Assembly (NCBI RefSeq): GCF_014397785.1
Contig: NZ_VZQQ01000022.1
Coordinates: 1-64,000, forward strand
Source: Paraburkholderia podalyriae
GTDB taxonomy: Bacteria > Pseudomonadota > Gammaproteobacteria > Burkholderiales > Burkholderiaceae
Reading direction: 5' to 3'
Length of the DNA: 64,000 nucleotides
The notes beneath the pieces were generated by a model. It did not search any database and was not told where the DNA came from. It saw only the letters and a program-made list of their open reading frames with translations. Below are positions 1 through 7,986 of this stretch, in pieces. How positions within the stretch are numbered: the stretch's first letter is position 1; each line of letters opens with the position of its first letter. Made by a program: the position numbers and the translations under genes.

Positions 1-127
1 CAGCAAGAAGTGGACGATGCCTATCCGCGACTGGAAAGCGGCCCTGAACCGCTTCACAATCCAGTTCGAAGAGCGGCTAGTGCCGGGTTAAACCTCAACC
101 CGTTTACACAAAATTCCGGACACCCCC
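1..127 (+). mobile_element. 3' end of an IS256-family insertion sequence (truncated by window edge)
   Basis: The window opens inside a mobile element. The last codons of a transposase are followed by the motif GTTTACACAAAATTCCGGACA at 110-130 in shortened form, which reads on the minus strand like the GGTGTCCGGAATTTTGTGTAAA-type terminal repeat of IS256-group elements. The outer end is placed near 127, but it could be a few bases off because the other terminus and the target duplication are outside the window. Confidence 0.7.
2..91 (+). CDS. IS256-family transposase, C-terminal 29 residues (partial)
   Basis: Reading from base 2, the frame gives SKKWTMPIRDWKAAL, then NRFTIQFEERLVPG and a TAA stop at 89-91. 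The 'W-x-M-P-I-R-DW..ALN-F.I.FE.R' ending is the characteristic C-terminus of Mutator-type (IS256-family) transposases, which move the element by a DDE mechanism. The catalytic residues lie upstream of the window, so nothing can be said about whether the copy is active. It lies next to an accessory island, which fits element-mediated gene gain. Confidence 0.8.
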   Translation, partial: SKKWTMPIRDWKAALNRFTIQFEERLVPG

Positions 128-572
128 TCGATGCGCGATTACGAAGCTCGCTTCAGACTTTAGTCTGCCTCAACTTCTCATCCAAACCCGCATTCCGTCA
201 TCAGTCTTTCTAAGACCGGAAGCATCCGCGCACGAATCCAGGAAAGTACTTCGTCTAGCGACTCGCTCGTTGCGGAGACTCGTCTCCGGCAGCAACAAAG
301 TTGGCTCCAGGGCGCGACACCCCACATGCTGCGATCAGTCAGCGCGACATCAACTCAATTCGAGATGAATCGGAGTTAACTCTTTTTAACCATAAATTAA
401 TTCGCCACTATCCTCCTTTCAGCACGTCTGCCCTGTAACCATTCATCAAATCAGCAAAAAATGGTTGATTCTCCCGACTAAAGCTGTGAAATCTGAGACA
501 GGCGTTCTAGTTGGGATATGCACCCGCCGATTATCATGCCCTTGAACACATGACAATCTGACCACGAACACC
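128..572. other. Intergenic region between IS end and first island gene; no gene seen
   Basis: These 445 bases contain no convincing reading frame. Composition is more AT-rich than the housekeeping parts, with a run around 375-410 rich in T and A. A small inverted repeat CAGACT/AGTCTG is at about 153-166. It may hold the promoter for the gene starting at 573, but no good -35/-10 pair stood out. Confidence 0.5.
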
Positions 573-1424
573 ATGTCTACTCCCACGCTCCAACGAATGA
601 ACCGCGCTCCCTTGCCGCGCAATCTCACGCTAGTTGCAGGCAATGCATTTCCTTTCAAGGTATCGGGCTTCGGTTCAGACCACCGACACGTAGTCGTCAA
701 GTCCTCGTCCTCTTGCGTGAAAGTCGTTGTGGTAAGCGCCAACCCGCACAATAGAGAGCAAACACTCAGGCTCGACGCGCGATCCGTCATCCGTGCCAGT
801 GAGCGGAGCACGCTGTCCACCTATTTAGCCAGTCAACCTGGCCAGAAGGCGGTCTCAGACATTTTCGTGACCGTCGAGCCCCGCCTTGAACTCCCGCCCG
901 TGGGCACGGAGGAGAATATCTTGGCCAGCATGTTGATTGTGGAGAATGTCACGCCGGGACAGCGTAGTTTCGTTTCCGTGGATCAGACATTGACCAGTAT
1001 GCAATGGATGCGCTGGGTGTTGGCGAATCGCTTGCGCTTTGGCTCGGCGCATTTCGGCTCAAGCAAGGCGGCAACAACGCTCACTGAATTGATCAAGGCC
1101 CCTAATCAGGTAAAAGGCTTCGAGCGCTATCCGTCCATCGAGACGGGACAAAAGATGGTAATCGACGACGTTCTGAAGATGGCCAACGACTCGACCAACA
1201 CAAGTTTCCTCGTCTATCGACAATATGTTCAAAACGCTGTCGATGTCGCCAGAGGTGTTAAGTTGGGAAGTGATCCCTGCCCCACTGGCTTATTCGCGTG
1301 GCGGACGAGTGGTAGAGGGTCGCCGGGAGCGAATTTCGTCTTATACGAGACCAGAGGTGGCCAAGATTTTTACACATTGAGCGACGCCTTCATAAAAGAT
1401 CCGCTACTGCGCTCACACGAGTAG
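573..1424 (+). CDS. Hypothetical protein, candidate type VI effector or cargo
   Basis: The product is 283 residues and I do not recognise its family. It has no signal peptide or membrane segment. The N-terminal ~110 residues are Val/Ser-rich and probably beta-structured. The C-terminal half is mixed, with a conserved-looking stretch around DPCPTGLFAWRTSGRG near residue 230. Start ATG 573 lacks a clear Shine-Dalgarno sequence; ATG 597 is an alternative. The next gene, 23 bases downstream, encodes a small exported protein, and a PAAR gene and vgrG follow on the same strand. A cytoplasmic-type protein followed by an exported protein beside PAAR/VgrG matches an effector-immunity layout, but this is inference from position only. 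Codon use is less GC3-biased than in the core genes, consistent with acquisition. Confidence 0.6.
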   Translation: MSTPTLQRMNRAPLPRNLTLVAGNAFPFKVSGFGSDHRHVVVKSSSSCVKVVVVSANPHNREQTLRLDARSVIRASERSTLSTYLASQPGQKAVSDIFVTVEPRLELPPVGTEENILASMLIVENVTPGQRSFVSVDQTLTSMQWMRWVLANRLRFGSAHFGSSKAATTLTELIKAPNQVKGFERYPSIETGQKMVIDDVLKMANDSTNTSFLVYRQYVQNAVDVARGVKLGSDPCPTGLFAWRTSGRGSPGANFVLYETRGGQDFYTLSDAFIKDPLLRSHE

Positions 1425-1447
1425 CCCTACCCTGAAGGAACTCAGGC

Positions 1448-1933
1448 ATGAAACAGCTTGTACATCTTTTCTGTTTTTTCCTGTTGGTACTTGTATCGCC
1501 TGCCCAGGCAACGGATAACTTCCCGCCCGAATTCGACCCAAAACCGTTGAAGCGCACCCTCCCGGACAACGATCCTTACTACGGGCCGCCGGAAGTTGCG
1601 ATCAGGAAATTGCTGTCATCTGAGAAGAAGAATCGAGGCACCAACCACTTTTGTGTCGTTGGCTACGCGTGGCCAAACAATGGTCTTGATATCTGGGTGT
1701 ATTGGGCGGACGAGAAGCGGTTACTGCAATGGCGTGGATTTTCTGACCGGAAAAGACGCGAAGCTGGTCTGATCACGGCGCAAGCTGATTTCGCATTGGA
1801 AGAAAACACCGTGGCGACGCCCAACGACATCAACGGCAGAAATGACGTGGTCACCCGCGCCTGGTGGTACGCGGTAGTCAACGATTGTGCCGCGCATGGC
1901 GAGCACTTCACGATCAAGCCTTTTAAACCTTAA
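1448..1933 (+). CDS. Small exported hypothetical protein, candidate immunity protein
   Basis: The product is 161 residues. It begins with a clear Sec signal peptide: MKQ, a run of Leu/Phe/Val to about residue 18, then SPAQA with cleavage after Ala-22. The mature part (about 139 residues) is rich in Trp and Tyr and has two Cys, in THFCVVGY and VVNDCAAHG, that could form a disulfide in the periplasm. A GAAGGAACTCAGGC stretch just before the ATG supplies a Shine-Dalgarno sequence. It lies 23 bases after the previous gene, so the two are probably co-transcribed. I do not recognise the family. Its size, export signal and position suggest a periplasmic protector for the preceding protein, but that is inference. 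Confidence 0.65.
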   Translation: MKQLVHLFCFFLLVLVSPAQATDNFPPEFDPKPLKRTLPDNDPYYGPPEVAIRKLLSSEKKNRGTNHFCVVGYAWPNNGLDIWVYWADEKRLLQWRGFSDRKRREAGLITAQADFALEENTVATPNDINGRNDVVTRAWWYAVVNDCAAHGEHFTIKPFKP

Positions 1934-2311
1934 GCGGCCTTGACGGCCGCCGCCTCGGGCGCTTGCCCCGCGAATGCCGCCCGAGGAGCGCGGTGCTGAC
2001 CGCTGCCGAGGCGCGCGTCGTCAACTCGCGATGCATGTTGTAACCCCCGCGCGGGCTTCACATATTACGTACGCGCGGCTCCCCGCTTGTCACTCGGGGC
2101 ATCCCCTTCCCCTGTGTCTTCCGCAAAAACCGCGGAATAACGATCCACAGCAGACAACACGGGCCCGGCCAGCAAGCGCAACGCGCACCAAGGCCCTGTT
2201 CGCCCGATAAATTAAATAATTATCCTATTCGGGCTAAAATTCATCCAATTCCGAAAGCCCCAGGCCACGCCACTCCCGATACTGTCGTTCGCACATAACA
2301 AGGGAAGAGCG
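1934..2311. other. Intergenic region upstream of PAAR-vgrG
   Basis: No credible gene is visible. A short inverted repeat (GCGGCC, 5-base loop, GGCCGC; about 1935-1951) directly follows the stop of the exported protein and may slow transcription, but it has no T run. At 2200-2245 the sequence turns AT-rich between GCCCGA and TCGGGC arms. This is the likely promoter area of the PAAR-vgrG unit. Confidence 0.4.
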
Positions 2312-2563
2312 ATGAAGAACGGCAACGGCCAACCAATGACGCGACTCGCAGACAAGACGACCCACGACGGCACGGTCATCGAGGCCGCGCCAGACCTGAC
2401 GCATATGGGCGTCCCCGTTGCACTCGATGGGCACGGCGTCGATTGTCCGAGGTGTGGCGGTGTCTATCCGATCATCGCGACCGGCCAGCGAACCCATCAC
2501 GGCAGGCGCGTCAGCTATGCCGGCGACAGCACTGGTTGCGGCGCGATTCTGATTGCGTGCTGA
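2312..2563 (+). CDS. PAAR-domain protein (type VI secretion spike tip)
   Basis: The product is 83 residues. It shows the PAAR pattern of short beta-hairpins separated by Gly/Pro: an RLADKTTHDGTV start, 'CPRCGGVYPI' in the middle and 'AGDSTGCGAILI' at the end. PAAR proteins form a zinc-bound cone that caps the VgrG trimer and sharpens or loads the type VI secretion spike. The retained Cys and His residues (CPRCG, THHG, TGCG) could supply the metal site. A GGGAAGAG Shine-Dalgarno sequence precedes ATG 2312. The gene ends about 40 bases before vgrG, so this tip very probably belongs to that spike. Confidence 0.8.
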   Translation: MKNGNGQPMTRLADKTTHDGTVIEAAPDLTHMGVPVALDGHGVDCPRCGGVYPIIATGQRTHHGRRVSYAGDSTGCGAILIAC

Positions 2564-2604
2564 TCGCTTGCTGATTGCCGCCACCCATTCGCATTCGTGC
2601 AAGC

Positions 2605-5600
2605 ATGTTCAAAACCGCACAGAACCGCACTTTAGGTCTTTCCAGTGACGCGCTGCCCACATGGGGCGATGAGCCATTGTTGGCCCCGCTACGCCTACGC
2701 GGTACCGAAGCCCTGGGCAAACTCTATCGATACACGCTCGACGTGGCGACGATCGAAAGTCCGACGCTCGGATTGTGGCAAGCTCAGGAACTCGTTGTAC
2801 TCGATAGCCTGATTGGCAAGGTCATCGATGTTTCGATCGCTTTCGACGGCAACGGATTATTCGACCGGCAGGTGTTGGAACCCGGCAACGCGGCACGCGC
2901 GGGCGCGGGCGCGGGCAACCGCACGATTTCGGGCCTCATAACGGGCATCACACAGACAGGCACCGACGGCCGGCGCGCTTATTACCGATTCGTCGTCCGT
3001 CCCTGGCTGTGGCTGGCCACGAAAACCTGCGAAAGCAGGATCTTTCACGACGCGAGCGTGATGGACATCACTGACCGGATACTCAAGGAGCGGTATCACT
3101 TTCCGGTCTTGATGGAACTCGGCGCGCCCGGCCTGTGCGACGGCTACCCGAAGCGGGACTATGTCCGGCAGATGTGGGAATCCGACTTCGAGTTCCTGAC
3201 TCGCGTCTGGAGAGAATGGGGAATCTACTACCTGTTCGACGGTATGACGCTGGTACTGTGCGATTCACCCGGCTCGCACAAACAGCACGACAACGCGTAC
3301 GACTCGCTACGCTATCACGCGCGCGCTGACCGGCACGTGGACGAAGAGCACATTCACAAGATCGAGGTCTCGCGCCAGATCACGACAGGCAAGGTCAGTC
3401 TGATCGATTACGACTACACGCGCTCCGGCGAGCGCTTCGAGGGCGAGTACAACAGCCACAGCGACTGGTCCTACGACAACATCGAGCAACACCGCTGGGG
3501 CGACTATTCGCAGCCGCTCGCTGGAGCGGCGGGATTGTCAGGTAAGCGAAACCACTTCCGCAATGAAGCCGAACACCTCGCGAGCGTGCGCGTCGATGCA
3601 ATGCGCAGCCGTCATCTGCGTCTGAAGGGGCAAGGAAATCTACGCGGCCTGACAACGGGGAAAACATTCTGGCTAAACGACCATCCACAGCGGGAGATCA
3701 ACGCGGAGTACCTGGTAGTGTCGACCACGCTCGACATTCGCAATGCGCCGCAGAACACACAGTCGCCCGGCGACCACACTAACGATGCGCTGCGCCAGTG
3801 CATGACCGACTTCGTGCTTCAACCCGCCAATTTGTTCTTCAGAAACCGCCCGAAGAAGAAGCCGCGCTGCGCGGCGGAAACGGCAATCGTGGTGGCGGCC
3901 GAGGATCAGCCGATATGGGTCGATGGATACGCGCGCGTGAAGGTGCGTTTCGTATGGGACCGACTTGGCCCGACAAGCGAAAGCGCCAGTTGCTGGGTGC
4001 GCGTGTCGTCACCGTGGCAGGGCAATGGCTTCGGCGCGATTTATCCGCCACGTGTCGGTCAGGAGGTCTCGGTCAGCTACCACGAAGGGGACCCGGATAA
4101 GCCATACGTATCGGACAGGATGGTCAATGACCGGAACCAGCCGCCCTGGAAGCTACCGGATAACCAGGCACTCTCTGGCGTCCTGAGCAATGATCTCAAG
4201 GATGGCCGCGCCGGCCAGAGCAATCACGTCGTACTGGACGACACACCGGACCAACTCCAGGCGCAGCTCGCCAGCGATCACGCGCAGTCGCGCCTCGTGT
4301 TGGGCTACAACACGCGCGTCGTGCGCGAGGTCGGCCGACAGCAAGCGCGCGGTGAAGGCTGGGAACTGGCCACTGACGCATGGGGTGTCGCGCGCGCCAA
4401 CAGGGGCATGCTGATCAGCACCGACGCGCGTCACGGCTCGACCGGGCCGGCAAAGGATATCGGCGAGACCGTGGCGCGCCTCACACAGGCGTGCGGTATC
4501 CACGAGAACCTCGCGGGTCTCGCTCGACAATACGACGCACAGGAACCGCAGACCAGCCAAAGCGACGTATCGCGGACCATCAAACGGCAGAACGACGCGA
4601 TACGCGGCGGTGCGGCGAGCGCGGAGCGGCCCTTTCCGCAACTCGCCCAGCCCGACATAGTGCTGGCCAGCGCGGCGGGGGTCGGTCTCACCGCAGCGCA
4701 AAGCACGCACGTGGCGAGTGTCGATCACGTCGCGCTCACCGCGGGCGGACACGTCAGCATCGCAGCGGTGAAATCGCTGCTGGCGTCGGCGGTCAACGGC
4801 GTGCGGGTGTTCGCGCAACATCTCGGCATCAGGCTGAAGGCTGCGTCAGGCAAGGTGCAGATCGACGCGCAAAGCGATGATGTCGAGGTTATCGCGCAAC
4901 GAGTCGTCAGCATTATCAGTAGAACCGATTCGATCAACCTGATGGCCAGCAAGGAAATCGTTTTCCATGCCGGTAACACGAAGGTGGTCATCAGTTCGGA
5001 GGGGTACAAGGTCTACACGGATGGGGAGCATCGGGTTCATGCGCGTAGTCATCGGACCGACGGGCCAGCGGCCCGCCCTGTCAATGTGCCGGTTACACCA
5101 GGCAATCCCGGCAAGCTTGCGGCACATCATGTTCTGATCGAACACGATTCGGGCTTCGCACTGCCGAATCAGCCGTACCGCATCACACTCGACGATGGTC
5201 AGCTGATTCAGGGTGTAACCAACGCGCTTGGAGAGATGAGTCTCGTCACCAGTAATATGCTTGCGTTCGCGACGGTCGAACTGTTTGCCGCGAGTGAGCC
5301 GGACAAAGTCATTGCGGTGAGCAAAGGTGCGGTGATCAGGGAGGCGAACGAGCCGTTTGCGGGCGCACTACCCAACGCCGAGAAGCGCAGTGCCAGGGTC
5401 GCCGGAAAGGCCGTGGCCTCTCCCGATCCGAGCGCGACGACGGAAGACAAGCCGCCCGAATTCGTCTCGTGCGATCCGATAAACTTCGGGCTGCGCTTTT
5501 ATCACTTCATCAACGGTGCGACCGAGGCCGACACGCCAGCAGGCATGTCGATGCGCAAGGATGTCGAATACCCGGTGACTAAGACTTATACGGCTGCGAT

Positions 5601-6459
5601 CAAGACTGTGTTGCAGGGAATCGATTGGGCCGGGGTGACGTGGCCGTTGACGCTCAGTTCGAGAGAGATGATCGAAAACGCAGTCATGCCGAAATTGGAA
5701 GACGCGCTTAGCGCCGGGCCATTTGGATTGCCACGACCGGATACCGCCAACTCGGAAAATGGTAGTGCCATGCCAAAGCTTGTGATTACTAATCCAAAGC
5801 GGGCAACGGAGTACAACCTGCGACAGGATGTCAGCGCCGCATTCCTTGGGAAGTACTGGCTCATCGCCGTCAACGAGAGCGAAATCGCGCGCATCATCGA
5901 GCTCAGGGACCAGCCGGCCTCGCTGGATAACCGTCTCAGGGCATTTGCCGACACGCTATATCACGAGTCTCGCCACTGCCAGCAGTACTTCTGGATGTTC
6001 TCTTTGCTTCAGCACTTTCCAGACGACTACAGGGACCTGCCGAATATCCAATTGGTGTATAGGTCGACGACTCTGAAAAAAACCTATGCAGCGGCTGGAA
6101 ACACGACGCTGCCCGACGATCATCGCGTTCACATCGGTCTGCACAGGATGCTTGTATTCCACTACTACTGGCTAATTTCCTACATGCAGGACAAGCCGGG
6201 CTGGGAGTTCGTCAGGCGAGATCTTCCCCTTGCCGAAAGGAAGGTATGTGAGCTGCTTAATGTCTCTTCTGAAACAGCACAAAAGATGGCGCAATTCGAA
6301 ACCGGCTATCGGAGCCAACTTCATGAAGAAGATGCCTACGCCTGTGCGGAAGTGGTTCAGGCCTACTGGCACAATCCTGATGATCCTCTCGTTCGCAATC
6401 CCGGTACATGCACAGCTCAGTACGCCGACGCTCTCAGGATCGTCGGGGCTAGGAGTTGA
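2605..6459 (+). CDS. vgrG: Evolved VgrG with transthyretin-like linker and C-terminal HExxH metallopeptidase domain
   Basis: This is a trimeric spike protein of the type VI secretion system with a built-in effector. From ATG 2605 it is 1284 residues, against 650-900 for a plain VgrG. In order, it has a gp27/gp5-like core (about 1-540), a DUF2345-type beta-helix (about 680-810), a transthyretin-like domain (about 840-905, with GFALPNQPYRITLDDGQ), a Pro/Thr linker, and a C-terminal domain from about 950. That domain has LYHESRH at 1118-1124, an HExxH zinc-protease motif (H1120, E1121, H1124), and an HEEDAYACAE stretch at 1240-1249 that might supply a third metal ligand. The layout resembles Pseudomonas VgrG2b, a periplasm-acting metallopeptidase effector. 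TTG 2575 is an upstream alternative start. Its last 137 bases overlap the next gene in another frame. Confidence 0.85.
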   Translation: MFKTAQNRTLGLSSDALPTWGDEPLLAPLRLRGTEALGKLYRYTLDVATIESPTLGLWQAQELVVLDSLIGKVIDVSIAFDGNGLFDRQVLEPGNAARAGAGAGNRTISGLITGITQTGTDGRRAYYRFVVRPWLWLATKTCESRIFHDASVMDITDRILKERYHFPVLMELGAPGLCDGYPKRDYVRQMWESDFEFLTRVWREWGIYYLFDGMTLVLCDSPGSHKQHDNAYDSLRYHARADRHVDEEHIHKIEVSRQITTGKVSLIDYDYTRSGERFEGEYNSHSDWSYDNIEQHRWGDYSQPLAGAAGLSGKRNHFRNEAEHLASVRVDAMRSRHLRLKGQGNLRGLTTGKTFWLNDHPQREINAEYLVVSTTLDIRNAPQNTQSPGDHTNDALRQCMTDFVLQPANLFFRNRPKKKPRCAAETAIVVAAEDQPIWVDGYARVKVRFVWDRLGPTSESASCWVRVSSPWQGNGFGAIYPPRVGQEVSVSYHEGDPDKPYVSDRMVNDRNQPPWKLPDNQALSGVLSNDLKDGRAGQSNHVVLDDTPDQLQAQLASDHAQSRLVLGYNTRVVREVGRQQARGEGWELATDAWGVARANRGMLISTDARHGSTGPAKDIGETVARLTQACGIHENLAGLARQYDAQEPQTSQSDVSRTIKRQNDAIRGGAASAERPFPQLAQPDIVLASAAGVGLTAAQSTHVASVDHVALTAGGHVSIAAVKSLLASAVNGVRVFAQHLGIRLKAASGKVQIDAQSDDVEVIAQRVVSIISRTDSINLMASKEIVFHAGNTKVVISSEGYKVYTDGEHRVHARSHRTDGPAARPVNVPVTPGNPGKLAAHHVLIEHDSGFALPNQPYRITLDDGQLIQGVTNALGEMSLVTSNMLAFATVELFAASEPDKVIAVSKGAVIREANEPFAGALPNAEKRSARVAGKAVASPDPSATTEDKPPEFVSCDPINFGLRFYHFINGATEADTPAGMSMRKDVEYPVTKTYTAAIKTVLQGIDWAGVTWPLTLSSREMIENAVMPKLEDALSAGPFGLPRPDTANSENGSAMPKLVITNPKRATEYNLRQDVSAAFLGKYWLIAVNESEIARIIELRDQPASLDNRLRAFADTLYHESRHCQQYFWMFSLLQHFPDDYRDLPNIQLVYRSTTLKKTYAAAGNTTLPDDHRVHIGLHRMLVFHYYWLISYMQDKPGWEFVRRDLPLAERKVCELLNVSSETAQKMAQFETGYRSQLHEEDAYACAEVVQAYWHNPDDPLVRNPGTCTAQYADALRIVGARS

Positions 6460-7093
6460 GATGGAACCGACTGTGACCGATGCTCAGCGCGACATGGCCT
6501 TCCGGATCTTGGCCACGGCAATGGCGATGCTGCGGGACGACCAACCCTTCGATCCCGCGCGTACGATATTCGGCCGCGTTCTGTCGGCGCGGCCTGAGCG
6601 CGGCGTAGTAGGTGTTACGGAGTATTCCTTCGAGAATCCGGTGTTGCCGGACACACGAATCATCGTAGTTGTGATACCCGATCCGCTCGACCCCTTCGCC
6701 GACCGCACGAAGGTCAAGCAAGTCATGCTGGACTTCACGATCCGCTTCAGTCCACTATTGACAGACATTAGCCGCTCGACGCTGGAAGACCTCCTCCAGG
6801 TCGATATCGGTTACTGGGTCGATGGCAACGGCAAGCGGTGGCCCGGCAACGATATGGGAGCGACGCCGCCGCAGATTCGGCTGCATAGCTATCGCTATCG
6901 TGCTTCGAATCTGCCGACGAGCCGATTTCCGGTGGATGTCGAATTTGCTTTCGGCGACCCCGATCCAAAGCATCCAGCTCCGGGCGAATCCAAAAGGCCG
7001 GCCCTGATGGACGTTCTCCTCAATCGTGACTATTCCGCGTTGAAACGGCAACGCCGTGAATAGAGCCAGTCTTGAAGCAGATGAGGTCCTGCC
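6250..7093 (+). repeat. Tandem duplication, copy 1 (toxin 3' end plus exported-protein gene)
   Basis: This is the first unit of a direct repeat with an 882-base period. It starts at GAGCTGCT inside vgrG and runs through the stop of the exported-protein gene to GAGGTCCTGCC. Copy 2 (7132-7975) matches it base for base over long stretches, with scattered substitutions and no obvious frame-changing indels in the shared gene. Confidence 0.85.
6323..7063 (+). CDS. Exported protein, putative immunity to the VgrG metallopeptidase (copy 1)
   Basis: The product is 246 residues. A signal peptide (MKKMPT, basic residues, a TGTILMILSFAI core, cleavage at VHA-Q near residue 30) sends it to the periplasm. 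The mature part has conserved-looking blocks TDAQRDMAFRIL, RGVVGVTEYSF, RSTLEDLLQVDIGYW and RFPVDVEFAFGDPDP. I do not recognise a named family. A GGAG at 6311-6314, eight bases before ATG 6323, decides this start, although the frame is open back to 6230. The start lies inside the toxin gene in a different frame. An exported protein directly behind an evolved VgrG with a protease domain is the usual place for an immunity protein, as known for VgrG2b. Confidence 0.7.
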   Translation: MKKMPTPVRKWFRPTGTILMILSFAIPVHAQLSTPTLSGSSGLGVEMEPTVTDAQRDMAFRILATAMAMLRDDQPFDPARTIFGRVLSARPERGVVGVTEYSFENPVLPDTRIIVVVIPDPLDPFADRTKVKQVMLDFTIRFSPLLTDISRSTLEDLLQVDIGYWVDGNGKRWPGNDMGATPPQIRLHSYRYRASNLPTSRFPVDVEFAFGDPDPKHPAPGESKRPALMDVLLNRDYSALKRQRRE

Positions 7094-7131
7094 CGACGCT
7101 TCCGCCCCAGAAGGGGATCAAGGACGGTAGC

Positions 7132-7341
7132 GAGCTGCTGAACGTCTCCGCTGAAACAGCACAAAAAATGGCGCAATTCGAAACCGGCTTTAGGAGCCAA
7201 CCTCATGAAGAAGATGCCTACGCTTGCGCGGAGGTGGTTCAGGCCTACTGGCGCAATCCTGGTGATCCTCTTGTTCGCAATCCCGGCACATGCACAGCTC
7301 AGTACGCCGACGCTGTCGGAAGCGTCGGGGCCAGGAGCTGA
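7132..7341 (+). pseudogene. Duplicated C-terminal fragment of the VgrG toxin domain
   Basis: The frame encodes about 69 residues matching the end of the upstream VgrG, from ELLNVS through HEEDAYACAEVV to the final GARS. Differences are few, such as FRSQP for YRSQL. The frame is open back to 7072, but that stretch has no similarity to VgrG and no clear start. It lacks the HExxH motif and cannot be a working protease. It was probably copied along because the exported-protein gene's ribosome binding site and signal-peptide codons lie within the toxin's last codons. Confidence 0.8.
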
Positions 7342-7945
7342 AATGAGACCGACTGTGACTGACGCTCAGCGCGATATGGCCTTCAGGATATTGACCACGG
7401 CAATGGCGATGCTGCGGGACGACCAGCCCTTCGATCCCGCACATACGATATTCGGCCGCATTCTCGCGGCGCGACCCGAGCGCGGCGTCGTAGGTGTTAC
7501 GGAGTATTCCTTCGTGAATCCGGCTTTCCCGCGGACGCAAATCATCGTAGTTGTGGTACCCGATCCGCTCGACCCCTCCGCCGACCGCACGAAGGCCAAG
7601 CAAGTCGCGACGCACTTCACGATCCGCTTCAATCCACTATTGACAGACATTAGCCGCTCGACGCTGGAAGATCTCCTCCAGGTCGATATTGGTTACTGGG
7701 TCGACGGCAACGGCGAGCGGCGGCCCGGCAATGATATGGGAGCAGTGCCGCCGCAGGTTCGTCTGCATCACTATCGCTATCGTGCTTCGAACCTGCCGAC
7801 GAGCCGATTTCCGGTGGACGTCGAATTTGCTTTCGGCGACCCCGACCCACAGAATCCAGCTCCGGACGAATCGAAAACGCCGGTCCTGATGGACGTTCTC
7901 CTCAATCGTGACTATTCCGAGTTGAAACGGCAACGCGGTGAATAG
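7205..7945 (+). CDS. Exported protein, putative immunity paralogue (copy 2)
   Basis: The product is 246 residues, the same length as copy 1 and about 84% identical by hand count (about 40 differences). The signal peptide is preserved (WFRPTGAILVILLFAIPAHA-Q). Differences cluster in the signal peptide, the first mature residues (SEASGPGAEMR versus SGSSGLGVEME) and the middle (PAFPRTQ versus PVLPDTR), while RSTLEDLLQVDIGYWVDGNG and RFPVDVEFAFGDPDP are unchanged. The AGGAG Shine-Dalgarno sequence is kept. Both copies are intact, so the second has been maintained, perhaps to protect against a related toxin variant or to raise dosage. This is inference. Confidence 0.7.
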   Translation: MKKMPTLARRWFRPTGAILVILLFAIPAHAQLSTPTLSEASGPGAEMRPTVTDAQRDMAFRILTTAMAMLRDDQPFDPAHTIFGRILAARPERGVVGVTEYSFVNPAFPRTQIIVVVVPDPLDPSADRTKAKQVATHFTIRFNPLLTDISRSTLEDLLQVDIGYWVDGNGERRPGNDMGAVPPQVRLHHYRYRASNLPTSRFPVDVEFAFGDPDPQNPAPDESKTPVLMDVLLNRDYSELKRQRGE

Positions 7946-7986
7946 AGCCAGTCTTGAAGCAGGTGAGGTCGTGCCGGATTCGAACA

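Larger units (their letters stand above)
7132..7975 (+). repeat. Tandem duplication, copy 2
   Basis: This is the second unit of the 882-base-period direct repeat. Every landmark of copy 1 recurs at +882: GAGCTGCT, the exported-protein start (6323 to 7205), its stop (7063 to 7945) and the closing GAGGTCGTGCC. The repeat ends only 12 bases before the convergent stop of the sulP gene, marking the right edge of the island. Confidence 0.85.

Noticed and set aside
1974..2210. 78-codon frame before the PAAR gene
   Set aside because: Pro/Arg/Thr-rich chance frame without a ribosome binding site.
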